From: Parachryseolinea silvisoli
Lineage (GTDB): Bacteria; Bacteroidota; Bacteroidia; Cytophagales; Cyclobacteriaceae
NCBI RefSeq assembly: GCF_021190955.1
Contig: NZ_JAIOAO010000004.1
Coordinates: 434,001-498,000 of the forward strand
Length of the DNA stretch: 64,000 nt
Direction: 5' to 3'
Shown here piece after piece: positions 48,023 to 58,078 of the stretch. The first letter of the stretch is position 1, and each line of letters starts with the position of its first letter. Both the position numbers and the translations under genes were made by a program. A model generated the notes under the pieces. The model searched no databases, was not told where the DNA came from, and saw only the letters and a program-made list of their open reading frames with translations.

Positions 48023-49207
48023 GTGAAAGCGGATTGTCTATATTGTCGGACTAAACAATTTACCGTGCGACGTATATTTTTATTATCCATTGGGCTGCTG
48101 CCGTTGCTGGCAGGTGCGCAAAGCCGTTTTACCCTGGAGGGGAATGTGGCGCAGTTAAAGAACGGCGACAAAGTGTTTTTGTCGTATGCCGTAGACGACC
48201 AGCGGATCAGCGACTCGACGCTTGTTCGCAAAGGCCGCTTTACGTTTACCGGGCCGCTGGAATATCCCGTGGACGCGCGCATTTTTCTGGGCAAGAACCC
48301 GTACGTTACACCGCTGGCGAAAGGGGAAAAGATCGATTATCTCAGGCTTTACCTGGAGCCGGTTGTGATGACGTTACAGGCGAAGGATTCGCTGAAGAAT
48401 ATTAAAATCTCCGGCTCGCCGGCCAACCGCGAACAGGCGGAGCTTCGGGCGATGCTGGCGGAGAACGACAAGCAATACGCTAAGAATATCCAGTATTATC
48501 AATCGCTGGCACCGGAGAAACAACAGGAGGAAGAAGTCCGGAAGGCGGTGATGGACCGCGAGATGGAGTTGCTGGAGGAGTCTTATAAAATCCACGTGGC
48601 GTTTGCCAAAGCGCATCCGCATTCGTACCTCAGTGTCATTAGCCTGGCGCATGTTGCGCCGCAACAGAGCGTGGGGGATGGGGCACGGGAGGCTTATGCG
48701 CAGCTGGATGAGAAGCTGAAGAATACACCGTTGGGGAAAGGTATACCGGTGCAGCTGGCGTCCATCAGCAATACCGAGATCGGCAAGGTCGCGCCGGACT
48801 TTGAGCAAAAGACGCCAGACGGAAAGGTTGTGAAGCTGTCGGACTTCCGCGGTAAATATGTATTGCTGGACTTCTGGGCGAGCTGGTGTGGTCCCTGCCG
48901 GGCGGAGAATCCCAACGTAGTGGCTGCTTATAAAGCGTATAAGGGAAAAGGGTTTGAGGTACTGGGGGTGTCGCTGGATAATCCGGGGAAACGTGCTGCC
49001 TGGCTGAAGGCGATCGGGGACGATGGATTGACGTGGACGCAGGTTTCGGATTTGAAGGGATGGGAGAATGCGGCGACGAAGATCTATGGGATACGGTCTA
49101 TTCCGCAGAATTTTTTGATTGATCCGGCGGGGAAGATTTTGGCGAAGGACCTCCGGGGGGAGATGTTGCTGAAGACGTTGGAGGAGACGTTGGGGAAATC
49201 AGAGTGA
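48023..49207 (+). CDS. TlpA-like thioredoxin with DUF4369 N-domain
   Basis: A 394-residue periplasmic thiol-disulphide oxidoreductase. After a signal peptide to LLAGAQ comes a DUF4369 beta domain (about 34-130), a helical linker, and an AhpC/TSA-thioredoxin domain (about 255-394) with the active site WASWCGPCRAENP and the cis-proline region GIRSIPQNFLID. It reduces disulphides of exported proteins or cytochrome c maturation factors. This double-domain type is common in Bacteroidota. The start is ATG 48023. A GTG at 48065 gives a more compact signal peptide. A terminator follows. Confidence 0.88.
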   Translation: MKADCLYCRTKQFTVRRIFLLSIGLLPLLAGAQSRFTLEGNVAQLKNGDKVFLSYAVDDQRISDSTLVRKGRFTFTGPLEYPVDARIFLGKNPYVTPLAKGEKIDYLRLYLEPVVMTLQAKDSLKNIKISGSPANREQAELRAMLAENDKQYAKNIQYYQSLAPEKQQEEEVRKAVMDREMELLEESYKIHVAFAKAHPHSYLSVISLAHVAPQQSVGDGAREAYAQLDEKLKNTPLGKGIPVQLASISNTEIGKVAPDFEQKTPDGKVVKLSDFRGKYVLLDFWASWCGPCRAENPNVVAAYKAYKGKGFEVLGVSLDNPGKRAAWLKAIGDDGLTWTQVSDLKGWENAATKIYGIRSIPQNFLIDPAGKILAKDLRGEMLLKTLEETLGKSE

Positions 49208-49247
49208 GCGTGGACCCGATAGCCATCGGGTGTGAGAGCGAAGAAAA

Positions 49248-49293
49248 AAACAGCTTGGGTGTGCTCACGTTCGTGCCCACACTCAAGCTGTTT
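49248..49293. terminator. Bidirectional terminator between TlpA-like and GH76 genes
   Basis: AAACAGCTTG / CAAGCTGTTT with an inner stem (GGTGTG / CACAC), between convergent genes. It is preceded by the GTGTGAGAGCGAAGAA motif and CCCGATAGCCATCGGG palindrome seen in other intergenic repeats. Confidence 0.8.
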
Positions 49294-49306
49294 GGATCCG
49301 CGACTA

Positions 49307-50497
49307 TTATTCTTTTGTGAAGTAGCCTTCTTTTTCTAGCAAAGCCATGGCCTCGAGGGTGGTGGCGCCACTGATGGCGGAGCGGAGGTCGCCCCACTTG
49401 GTGTCGCCGGTTGGGGTTTCCCACCAGGAGTAGCTGAATTTTATGCCGGCGGACTTGTCGGTGCCGTAGGCCCACAAATAGTTGGCGTTGTTTTGCAGAA
49501 ACGAGATGTACCGGGTCTTGGCTGTTTCGGGCAGATCGGGGTGCTGGATCAGCAGGGTGAAGTAGCGCACGAAGATGCCTTTGAACAGGTTTACGTCGTG
49601 GCCGCCGCCGTTGCCGGACTGCTCACCAAAATCGGTCATGACGCGATTGTTGGTGTTGATGTTCGCGCCGATGTGGTAGTTCGCTACTTTGATGGCGTCG
49701 TTGAGGTATACCCGTTCCTTCGTGATATTGTACAGCTCGAGGGCGGCGCCGATGAAGGTGCCCACGTCGTAGGAGTAATCGCCGTTGGTGTCGTTAAATT
49801 TCTCGTAGACGCGGCCTGTCGCCAGTACGGTGCGGTTGTATTTCATCCAGTCGTAGATGCGCTGCGCCCATTGTAAATTATTCAGGCCGTCAATGACTTC
49901 GTCGGGATACTTCTGGTAGCGGCGGGCCGCGATGATGGCCGCGGGGCCGTTGGCCGGAATGCCTTTGGAGTTGCCGGCCTCGTCGTCGGTGTCGCGCCAC
50001 TTAATGCCGCCGCCGTCGAATTCGGTCCAGCCTTCGGTGATCCAGTGCCACAGATTACGTGCGGACTCTTCGTAGCGGGCGTCGCCCGTGGCTTCGAACG
50101 CGCGGAGGTGCGCCAGCCCGTGCCAGCCCATGTCATCGTAATATTCGTTCTTCCAGTTGTCGCTATACCAGTTCTTTTGGCGCACACCTTCGTAGAAGTC
50201 GTAGATGGCTTGTTTATAGACATCGTCACCGGTGCGAGCGTAGGCATCGACTAAGACATCCAAGCCGTGCGCTTCCGGCCAGTAGTCGTTCCAGGTAATC
50301 TGGCCGTCGTACGTATTATTAAAGACGTGGTACGTGGCGTTGAAGTAGCGGCTCACGAACGCGCTGGTGCTGCTGTCGGCAGCAGGTTGCCAGGTAAACG
50401 TGGGAAACTTGTTCACCGGTATATATTCGTCTTCGTACGAATCACACGAGATGAGCAGCAGTGCCACGCAAAGTGTTTCTAAAAATAGTTTCTTCAT
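49307..50497 (-). CDS. Glycoside hydrolase family 76 (alpha-1,6-mannanase) lipoprotein
   Basis: A 396-residue enzyme with a lipoprotein signal (VALLLISC, Cys18) and the (alpha/alpha)6 barrel of GH76. The catalytic pair is D121-D122 in NEYYDDMGWHG, followed by LRAFEATGDARY and RNTDEAGNSKGIPANGPA-like substrate loops. GH76 enzymes cut alpha-1,6-linked mannan backbones, as in yeast mannan or mycobacterial lipomannan. It is the last gene of a SusCD locus and the only hydrolase in it, so the target glycan is probably alpha-mannan. It should sit on the outer-membrane surface or in the periplasm. Confidence 0.9.
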   Translation of the reverse strand: MKKLFLETLCVALLLISCDSYEDEYIPVNKFPTFTWQPAADSSTSAFVSRYFNATYHVFNNTYDGQITWNDYWPEAHGLDVLVDAYARTGDDVYKQAIYDFYEGVRQKNWYSDNWKNEYYDDMGWHGLAHLRAFEATGDARYEESARNLWHWITEGWTEFDGGGIKWRDTDDEAGNSKGIPANGPAAIIAARRYQKYPDEVIDGLNNLQWAQRIYDWMKYNRTVLATGRVYEKFNDTNGDYSYDVGTFIGAALELYNITKERVYLNDAIKVANYHIGANINTNNRVMTDFGEQSGNGGGHDVNLFKGIFVRYFTLLIQHPDLPETAKTRYISFLQNNANYLWAYGTDKSAGIKFSYSWWETPTGDTKWGDLRSAISGATTLEAMALLEKEGYFTKE

Positions 50498-50531
50498 GTT
50501 TAAAAGCTTTTAGCGTTATACATGGCGCCTG

Positions 50532-51686
50532 TTATGGCCGTACGTTGGTGAAGTCGTGTGTATAGTTCTTGTCGGCCGTCAGGGACATGGTCGCGTCAAC
50601 CGTGTACTTTTCGAGGTCATTGCCATCGGCCAGCTCGCTGGGGAATTTGAATTGTGAACCACCCCATTGGCCGCCTTCGGTCGGCGCCATGTCGCGATAG
50701 CCCGGTCTGTTAATGGACGGTCTGTCGTCGAAGTGCGGGCCTTTTTGTCCCCAGTGTTGTTCGCTGCCGTTGGCCATGGTGAAGACGATCTTGTAGCGTT
50801 CGTCGAAGCCCCACGGGGCGGACGCTAACTGCACGTTGTAGTCTTTTATTTCCCATACGCCTTTTTCTTTGTATGTAAAGGCAGTACGACGCTGTGTCCA
50901 GCTTACCACGATCTCTGCCTTGTCGATTTTTTCGATCGTGGCGGCAGCCGCGCCAAAATCCAGGTGAATGTGGTATACGCCGGTTTCACTTACGGTAGCA
51001 CCTTCGGGAGCGTCCAGGGTTTCTTTGAACGATGTTTGATCGGGGTTGAGCATGAACGTTCGCTGGCTGCTGGAGGTGAAGTAGTACGGTTTGTTTGCTT
51101 CGAGTTTGGTGTAGATATCGTATTCACCGATCGCGCCGCTGGCTTTCACCTGCTGGCCGTCTTCTGAACCTTCGCCGTTGATATACAACGTTGCACCTTC
51201 GAGATCATCTACATTGTTGATGCGGATGACCGAGATGCTGCGGTTCTCATTGGCAAGGTTAAAGTTCAGGCCGCGGCTCGAGCGCACCGTCCATTTCAAG
51301 GCGCCTTCTTCGGCCAGCTCGATGCCGGCCATCATGGCAATCTTATTGAGCGTTTTGTGCGTGATGGTGGCGCCGGTCGACGTGCCTTTGTTGTCGGAGC
51401 TGACAACGTAGACCGGGTTGGTGAAATCGCCGTCGGCTTTATCGAACAGCACATCGTAATACACGATGCTGTTGTCGGCCGCGATGGCTTTCTCCCACTC
51501 GAAATACGTACTGCCGGCGGATTGCAGTGTTATATGTTTGGCGTTGGCAGGTTCGTAAAATTGCCCGACGGAGGTGACGGTTACATCGTTGAAGGAACCT
51601 TCATCGTCTTTACAACCGATCAGCACGGTCATGATCAGGACGAATAGCGTGGCGGGGGCCAGTATGTTTTTATAGAGCGTATTCAT
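50532..51686 (-). CDS. SusE/SusF-like outer-membrane glycan-binding lipoprotein
   Basis: A 384-residue lipoprotein with the signal ending VLIGC (Cys near 25). An N-terminal SusE-type Ig domain (residues about 35-135: TVTSVGQFYEPANAKHITLQ and KTLNKIAMMAGIELAEEG) is followed by a beta-rich C-terminal part with aromatic residues (YFTSSSQRTFML, HWGQKG) that fit carbohydrate-binding modules. It would bind mannan fragments at the cell surface. It lies between SusD and the GH76 gene in the same operon. Start ATG 51686. A start at 51716 would overlap the SusD stop. Confidence 0.82.
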   Translation of the reverse strand: MNTLYKNILAPATLFVLIMTVLIGCKDDEGSFNDVTVTSVGQFYEPANAKHITLQSAGSTYFEWEKAIAADNSIVYYDVLFDKADGDFTNPVYVVSSDNKGTSTGATITHKTLNKIAMMAGIELAEEGALKWTVRSSRGLNFNLANENRSISVIRINNVDDLEGATLYINGEGSEDGQQVKASGAIGEYDIYTKLEANKPYYFTSSSQRTFMLNPDQTSFKETLDAPEGATVSETGVYHIHLDFGAAAATIEKIDKAEIVVSWTQRRTAFTYKEKGVWEIKDYNVQLASAPWGFDERYKIVFTMANGSEQHWGQKGPHFDDRPSINRPGYRDMAPTEGGQWGGSQFKFPSELADGNDLEKYTVDATMSLTADKNYTHDFTNVRP

Positions 51687-51702
51687 GTTTGTTCGGTTAA
51701 TG

Positions 51703-53325
51703 TTAGTATCCATCATTTTGTCCCAGGTTCTTGTTGATCAGCCACTGTTGGCGTGGAATGGCCCACAGGTAGTCGCGGTTTTCGTTGAAGGTGTTGTTGC
51801 GGTATTCGTAATACTTCAGCGTGCCGGTGCTCAGATCGAATTTCGCTCCGCGACGGGGCGCATTCATGACGGTCTCGGCAATGCGCCAGCGGCGGATGTC
51901 ATACACGCGGGTACCTTCCAACGCCAGCTCTACGCGGCGCTCGTCGCGAATGATAGGGCGAAGAGCGTCTTTGCCGCCGCTAGGAAAATCGAGGGCGAGG
52001 GCCGTATTGTCAAAGCCGGCGCGTTCGCGCAGGAGCCGGATGGTTTTATCCCACACGGCGGCATCCATTTGGTCCAGCTCGTTCATGGCTTCGGCATACA
52101 TCAGCAGCACGTCGGCAAAGCGTAGCACGACGAAGTTGATGTTGCAATCCCAGGACGTGCCGCCGGTCCAGGCGGCCGGGTTTGGATCATAAAACTTGCG
52201 GTAGAAATAACCTGTTTGGGTACCGTTTTCCCGGCCGATCTTATCGTTGGTGTCGTTGTCGGCATCATTCGGATCGACGTTGACATTGTAGACGCTTCCG
52301 GTGTTGCCTCTTTGTTGGATAGCGCTGCCGTGGCGATAGATGGTCATGTCCAGGCGCGGATCGCGATCGGCGTAGGGGTCTTTGCTTTCATCCCATTTGC
52401 TACCGTCTTTCATGAGGTAGGTGTCCACCAGGTCTTGCGTCGGGCTGGCCTGGATATATTGCACACCGGCCAGGCTGAACGGAACGTAGGTGAAAATCTC
52501 ATTCCAAGTACGCACTTCCGGTGCATATTGTATATCGAGGATGATCTCTGAATTATACTGGTTGGCGAAGTGGAAGATACCCTCGTAGTTTTGAAAGAGT
52601 GTGTACGTGCCGTATTGCGTGCTGTTGATGAGCTTGTCGGTATATGTCTTGACACGCTCCCAGTCGTTGAAATTGAGGGCTACACGGGCATTGAAAGCCA
52701 TAGCCGCGCCGGCGGTAATTCTACCCCGGTCGCCAGGGCCATAGCTGGTCGGCAGGATCTCGGCGATTTCTTCGAGCTCGCTGTGGATAAAGTCTACAAT
52801 GGTAGCCTGCGGCGTCGGCGTGATGGTGGTGGCAATCTCCAGGGTGATGTCTTCGGTAAAGAAAGGAACATCGCCATACCAGTTCGTGAGCTGGAAGAAG
52901 AGGAACGCACGAATGAAGCGGGCTTCCGCCTTCATGCGATTCCGGAGGTCTTCATCCATGCCTTCCACGCGGTCGACATTGGCCAGGAAGGTATGCGTGG
53001 TTTTTATACCGCCGTACATATCGCCCCAGTAGTTGTCAAACATCGCGGTAGAAGTGTTGGCCTGTCCGTTGGCGATGACGCGCGCGTCGTCGTTGCCATA
53101 GCTGTTGTACAGGTTATCGCTAAGCCGCTCGTCGCGGAAAATCCGCCCTGCGTCGTTCATTTGGCGATAGCCCATGTTGAGTAGGGACGAGGCCTTCTCG
53201 ACGGACGTCCAGTAGGTGTCGTCGGTAAATTTATTCGTGGGCACCACGTCGAGCTCGACGCATCCGGCCAGCAACAAGATGCAGGCAGTCAGGCACCCTG
53301 ACAGGTAATTGATGCTCGGTTTCAT
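51703..53325 (-). CDS. SusD/RagB-like surface glycan-binding lipoprotein
   Basis: A 540-residue SusD-family protein. The lipoprotein signal ends LLLAGC (Cys near 20), the typical TDDTYWTSVEKASSLLNMGYR follows, then TPR helices with RFIRAFLFFQLTNWYGDVPFF and the C-terminal ELALEGTRVYDIRRWRIAE. It binds oligosaccharide at the cell surface and forms a complex with the SusC encoded just upstream on this strand. The start is placed at ATG 53325. An ATG at 53340 would add five residues. Confidence 0.9.
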   Translation of the reverse strand: MKPSINYLSGCLTACILLLAGCVELDVVPTNKFTDDTYWTSVEKASSLLNMGYRQMNDAGRIFRDERLSDNLYNSYGNDDARVIANGQANTSTAMFDNYWGDMYGGIKTTHTFLANVDRVEGMDEDLRNRMKAEARFIRAFLFFQLTNWYGDVPFFTEDITLEIATTITPTPQATIVDFIHSELEEIAEILPTSYGPGDRGRITAGAAMAFNARVALNFNDWERVKTYTDKLINSTQYGTYTLFQNYEGIFHFANQYNSEIILDIQYAPEVRTWNEIFTYVPFSLAGVQYIQASPTQDLVDTYLMKDGSKWDESKDPYADRDPRLDMTIYRHGSAIQQRGNTGSVYNVNVDPNDADNDTNDKIGRENGTQTGYFYRKFYDPNPAAWTGGTSWDCNINFVVLRFADVLLMYAEAMNELDQMDAAVWDKTIRLLRERAGFDNTALALDFPSGGKDALRPIIRDERRVELALEGTRVYDIRRWRIAETVMNAPRRGAKFDLSTGTLKYYEYRNNTFNENRDYLWAIPRQQWLINKNLGQNDGY

Positions 53326-53350
53326 ATTTTTGGTTCTCATGCGTTCGCTG

Positions 53351-56300
53351 TTAAAATTCAACCTCAATACCGCCGCCGTAATACAATAAGGTCGGGTAGT
53401 TACGCCCGCTGTTGGCACCGCTGGCGTTCATACTGCTACCGAATTCGGAGGATTCCGGATCGATAAAGCTGTTTTTGGAGAACGTCAGCAAGTTTTGACC
53501 GGTAGCATACAGGCGTAGCTTGTTGATGCGCGCTTTTTGCGTGATGGCGCGGGGCACGGTATAGCCGATCTGGATATTCTTCAGACGCAGGTAGGCCGCG
53601 TTGTAGATATTCCGGTCGGACCCGTGGCCGTAGTTGTTGGAGTACGACGGTGACGCGCTGTTGACCAGGCGCGGGTACCGGGCGTCGGTGTTGCCGGGAC
53701 GCCAGTAGTCGAGCTGGTGTTCGAACATGACGTAGTAGTAGCTGCCGTGAAACGGTTCGATCATTTCGCCGCGCAACGCCATGTCGCGTTTGCCTACGCC
53801 CTGCCACATCATGCTGAAGTCGAAACCTTTCCAGGTCATGTTATAGGTAAAACCGAAAGTGTACCGGGGAAAGGCATTACCGAGAATAAACCGGTCGTTG
53901 TCGTCGATCACACCGTCTTTGTTGCGGTCGACATACTTGACATCGCCGGGTTGCACGTTGGCGCCCACCCAGACGGCGGAGTTCTCGATCTCGGCGGTGT
54001 TTTGAAACAGGCCGGCGGTTTTGTAACCATAGTAACTGTACAGCGGTACACCTTCGCGCACAATGCGCTCCACTTCGTCAGCTTTGGAAATGGCCTGGGG
54101 ACCAAACTTCACAACTTCGTTGTACGAGTCGCCGAGGTTAGCGCTGATCACGTGCTTGAAGTCGCCGTGGTTGAGGCGATAGCTTACATTGAGCTCAAAA
54201 CCGCGGTTTCGCATCTCACCTATATTCCTCTGGGCCTGGGCGCCGCCCAGCGTTTTCGGTACCGGAGGTGCCATTAATATATCGGAGGTATGTTTGTCGA
54301 AGTAATCGACGGAGAATGCCAGACTGTTGTTCAATACGGCCGCGTCGAAGCCCACGTTGAACGTCGCGGTTTTCTCCCACGTCAGCTGGTCGTTACCGAG
54401 AGTATAGCCGGTACCAGTCACGCCCTTTTTGTCAAATGCATACTGGTTGGTATAGATGTCATAGGTGGTCATGAATTCATAATCACCGACAGTTTGAGCG
54501 CCGAGTACACCGTAGGTCGAGCGGAGACGGAACTCATCAAGGATCGACTTGGCCGGTTCGAAGAAGGGTTCTTCGGAGACACGCCAGCCGGCGGAGACCG
54601 CCGGGAAGAATCCCCAACGGCGTTCGCTCAGGAAGCGTGATGAACCATCGTAGCGGCCGCTTACTTCTGCGTAATATTTGTCGCCGTAGGCGTAGTTCAG
54701 ACGTCCCAGCCAGGAGTGGAGGCCCCGTTCGGCCGTACCGCTGGGCGTGTTGTAGCTGTCGGCCCCGATGATGGTATTGTCGGTGTTCTGATACAATTCG
54801 TCAACAAACGTCTTTTTTATTTCATTGCGTTCGCGACGCCACGATTCGTTGGTGTAGCCGAAAAGACCTGTGATGGTGTGCTGCTCGTTAAACGTTCTCC
54901 TGTAATCCAAGAGGAATTGGCTGTTGAGCGTCGTCATTTTGGCGTTGTAATCTTCGATCTGGAAGTCTGTGGCACTGCCCGCGTTTGCAATATTGTTGCG
55001 GTTGATGAAGTCATACACCGGGTAATACCGCCTTCTGATGACGCGGTGCTCGGACTTGAGGTCGTAGCCGAGTACGGCCCGGGCCTTCAGGCCTTTCCAG
55101 ATATCGAGCTCGCCGGTAACAATGCCCTGGAACTGGTCGTTGTCGTTGGTCGTACTGCCGCCGTGGTATAGTGTGGCCAACATGTTACCACCGGTCGTGA
55201 TATCGTTGTTATAATAATGCCCGTTTTCATCGGGGTACAAGTTGTAGGTGTTATACGTAGGTACCCGCATAACGTCGGCCAGGAACAGCCCGCCGCGGTC
55301 AGAGAAACCTGCCTGCCGATTGTAGGCGAGGACGGTCGTGACCTTTACCTTTCCGATTTCATTGACAAAGTTGCCGCGGATATTATACCGTTTCATTCCG
55401 TAGTCCGGTCCTTTGAAATTACTCTCCTGATCAAAGTACCCAAAGGATAAATTATACGAGCCTGTTTTGGAACCACCCTGCACACCGACGTTGTAGCTTT
55501 GCTGCAGAGCATTTTGCATAATTGCGTCCATGCCCCACTCGCTATCGCCTTTGGCAAAATTGGCGATCTGCTCGGGGGTATAAATAGGATCGAGGCCGGC
55601 GTTGACGTAGGAGTCGTTGCGCAGCAGCGCATTCTGATAGCCTTTTACAGGCGTGAGTAAAACTTTCGGATTTTGCGTTCCCACGGAGGCATTGAAGCTC
55701 ACGACGGGACGCATGTCTACGCGACCTTTCTTGGTAGTAATCAGGATCACGCCGTTGGCGGAGCGTGAGCCATAGATGGCGGATGCGCCGGCGTCTTTCA
55801 GCACGGAGATACTTTCCACATCATTGGGGTTGAGCAGGTTCATGCTGCCTACGTCTTCCATGATCATCCCGTCGATTACCACCAGCGGTTCGTTGTTGTT
55901 GAAGCTGTTGATACCCCGGATGTTGATATTCATGGTATTGTCATTGGGGTTCATGCTTCGTTGCTGGATGACGAGGGCGGGCGAGAGGCCCTGCAATGCC
56001 TGCGTGAGGTTCGATACCGGCCGGCTTTCGATGCCGTCGGCCTTGACCTGGTCGACGGCGCCTACAAGCTCCTTGCGCAACACGGTGCCATAGCCCACGA
56101 CAACGACCTCACCCAGTGATTGTATATCGGGTTGGAGCGTGACGTTGATAATGGTCTGACCGCCGATGGTAATTTCCTGCTGGGTATAGCCCACGAAGGA
56201 GAAGACCAGCACGGCATCATCGGGCGCGCGCAGGCTATAATTTCCGTCGGCATCCGTAATCGTACCGCCGGAGGTGCCTTTGATGACCACGTTTACACCA

Positions 56301-56758
56301 GGCAACCCCGTTTGATCGTCTCCAGAGATCACGCGGCCACTGACAGTGATGTCTTGCGGTGGGCCAACGACAGCGGCTTTCGTGGGGGGCGCGAGGCGAA
56401 CGTTGATGTTCTTCTTTACCTGTTTGAACTGGAGGCTGGTGCGCTCGGTGATCCACGATAACAGCTCAAACAGCGAGAGCTCTTTGTTGAGCGTGAACTT
56501 GCTGTCGGAAGCAAGTGCCTTTTTGTCGTAGAAGAATCTGAACTCTGTTTTTTGCTCGATGAGCTTAAAGAGCTGTTCGAGAGAGGCGTTTTGTACATCG
56601 ATCTGAATGGAGACCTTTTTCAGATCCTGAGAGACTTCGTTGACCTGGGCTCCGCCTTCGTGGGCGAAGAGCAACGTCATCGGAATCGATTGTAGGATTA
56701 TACTAAAAAAAAGGCCACGGGCCAGTCGGAAAAGCAAATTGCGTAAGCTTTTTTCCAT
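53351..56758 (-). CDS. SusC/RagA TonB-dependent transporter with STN domain
   Basis: A 1135-residue outer-membrane transporter. After the signal peptide an STN (secretin/TonB N-terminal) domain (about 45-115: VQNASLEQLFKLIEQKTEFRFFYDKK) comes before a carboxypeptidase-like domain (about 135-210) with VSGRVISGDDQTGLPGVNV, the SusC plug (VVVGYGTVLRKELVGAVDQV and NPNDVESISVLKDAGASAIYG) and a barrel ending YYGGGIEVEF. The STN domain passes a signal to an anti-sigma factor, here FecR (56917) and the ECF sigma factor (58079), so the locus should be induced by its glycan. Confidence 0.93.
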   Translation of the reverse strand: MEKSLRNLLFRLARGLFFSIILQSIPMTLLFAHEGGAQVNEVSQDLKKVSIQIDVQNASLEQLFKLIEQKTEFRFFYDKKALASDSKFTLNKELSLFELLSWITERTSLQFKQVKKNINVRLAPPTKAAVVGPPQDITVSGRVISGDDQTGLPGVNVVIKGTSGGTITDADGNYSLRAPDDAVLVFSFVGYTQQEITIGGQTIINVTLQPDIQSLGEVVVVGYGTVLRKELVGAVDQVKADGIESRPVSNLTQALQGLSPALVIQQRSMNPNDNTMNINIRGINSFNNNEPLVVIDGMIMEDVGSMNLLNPNDVESISVLKDAGASAIYGSRSANGVILITTKKGRVDMRPVVSFNASVGTQNPKVLLTPVKGYQNALLRNDSYVNAGLDPIYTPEQIANFAKGDSEWGMDAIMQNALQQSYNVGVQGGSKTGSYNLSFGYFDQESNFKGPDYGMKRYNIRGNFVNEIGKVKVTTVLAYNRQAGFSDRGGLFLADVMRVPTYNTYNLYPDENGHYYNNDITTGGNMLATLYHGGSTTNDNDQFQGIVTGELDIWKGLKARAVLGYDLKSEHRVIRRRYYPVYDFINRNNIANAGSATDFQIEDYNAKMTTLNSQFLLDYRRTFNEQHTITGLFGYTNESWRRERNEIKKTFVDELYQNTDNTIIGADSYNTPSGTAERGLHSWLGRLNYAYGDKYYAEVSGRYDGSSRFLSERRWGFFPAVSAGWRVSEEPFFEPAKSILDEFRLRSTYGVLGAQTVGDYEFMTTYDIYTNQYAFDKKGVTGTGYTLGNDQLTWEKTATFNVGFDAAVLNNSLAFSVDYFDKHTSDILMAPPVPKTLGGAQAQRNIGEMRNRGFELNVSYRLNHGDFKHVISANLGDSYNEVVKFGPQAISKADEVERIVREGVPLYSYYGYKTAGLFQNTAEIENSAVWVGANVQPGDVKYVDRNKDGVIDDNDRFILGNAFPRYTFGFTYNMTWKGFDFSMMWQGVGKRDMALRGEMIEPFHGSYYYVMFEHQLDYWRPGNTDARYPRLVNSASPSYSNNYGHGSDRNIYNAAYLRLKNIQIGYTVPRAITQKARINKLRLYATGQNLLTFSKNSFIDPESSEFGSSMNASGANSGRNYPTLLYYGGGIEVEF

Positions 56759-56916
56759 AAGTTTGAGTTTGGGTAAATAGTTACTATTTATCGCAGTTCC
56801 GGTATACCTGTGATTGTCGAGATCGGCTGGTGCAACCGGAGCGAAGGAATGCGGAAGGTCACGTGTTGATCTTCCGTTTTTTTTTAGGGGCTTTGGTTTG
56901 TCTGTTGTCTCATGGG

Positions 56917-57960
56917 TTAGTTACATGTTAGGACTACGTTACTATCTTTTATGGTATACTTGATATCGTATACAAACTGGATACTGGCGAGCACTTCCGA
57001 CAGGGGTTCGTTTTCGAAATGCCCGTTGACGTGCCAGTCCTTTGAAGGCGGATGTTGTACCGTGATCTCCACGCCATACCATTGTTCCAGGCGTTGGATG
57101 GTGGCCGCAAAGTCGGTATCACTAAATACCAGCACACCGTCTTTCCAGCCGGTTATATCGGCTATTTCAAAGGTTGCTTTCTCAAAGGTGTGATCCGTCT
57201 GACGGTATACCAGGCGTTCGCCGGCGGCGAGCACGTATTCTTGCTTTTTGCTTGACGGATGCTCGGGGGCGACGCGCACTTTTCCCGTAACCAGTGATAC
57301 AGCGGTGGCGCTGTCGGATTCAAACGACCGCACATTAAAGGAGGTGCCAAGCACCCGCGTTTGAATGTCTGCAGTCTTGACGACAAAGGGTTTTTCGGGA
57401 TTTTTAACGACTTCGAAGAAAGCCTCGCCGGTGAGTGCGACGCTTCTCAGTGTATCGGAAAATGCTTCGGGGAAGGTTAATGTGCTACCGGCGTTGAGGA
57501 AGGCGACGCTTCCGTCCGGCAGGTCGATGCGGAGGCGCTGCCCTTTGCGCGTTTGCACCTTTTTGACGGCTACCTCGGCTTTGAATGCGGTTGCAACATA
57601 GCGGTACAGGTATACGCTGCTGGAGAGGACCAACAGGAGGGACGCAGCGATTTTTATCCACCGCGTATAGCTATGCCGCTGGAGGCTGACGGCTTTGCCG
57701 GCGCGGGTGGAGGTCTTTTCGGATATGATATCGCCCAGCAGCTGGTCTACTTCCTGGGGTGTGAGATGGTCTTCATTGAACTTGAGCTGTAGCGCCAGCT
57801 CGCGGGCCTTGTTTAGCGCCGGGAGCTTGTCGGGGTTGGATTTTATCCAATTCTGCCAATAAAAGTCTCTATCTCCGGAAGGGTTTAATACCCAATCCTT
57901 GAAGTCCTTATTAGACAACAGTGTGACGACAACATCTTCTTCCGGATCGTTTACAGACAT
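56917..57960 (-). CDS. FecR-family anti-sigma factor
   Basis: A 347-residue inner-membrane protein: a cytosolic N-terminus (about 1-100) that should hold the sigma factor, one TM near 108-124, a FecR periplasmic domain (TRKGQRLRIDLPDGSVAFLNAGSTL and GEAFFEVVKNPEKPFVVKT), and a C-terminal DUF4974 (YGVEITVQHPPSKDWHVNGHF and EPLSEVLASIQFVYDIKYTI). It transmits the state of the STN domain of the neighbouring SusC to the ECF sigma factor. It stands 158 bp upstream of SusC and 118 bp downstream of the sigma gene. Confidence 0.92.
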   Translation of the reverse strand: MSVNDPEEDVVVTLLSNKDFKDWVLNPSGDRDFYWQNWIKSNPDKLPALNKARELALQLKFNEDHLTPQEVDQLLGDIISEKTSTRAGKAVSLQRHSYTRWIKIAASLLLVLSSSVYLYRYVATAFKAEVAVKKVQTRKGQRLRIDLPDGSVAFLNAGSTLTFPEAFSDTLRSVALTGEAFFEVVKNPEKPFVVKTADIQTRVLGTSFNVRSFESDSATAVSLVTGKVRVAPEHPSSKKQEYVLAAGERLVYRQTDHTFEKATFEIADITGWKDGVLVFSDTDFAATIQRLEQWYGVEITVQHPPSKDWHVNGHFENEPLSEVLASIQFVYDIKYTIKDSNVVLTCN

Positions 57961-58078
57961 TTTCTGACTATTTACCCCTAAAAGGGCGCAAACGTTGGAA
58001 TGATACCGAAAAAGTTGATTTTTTTTTGAAAGGTGGGAAAATCGGAGTGAAAAGCGGCTTTTGGGCCGACAGCCTGGG

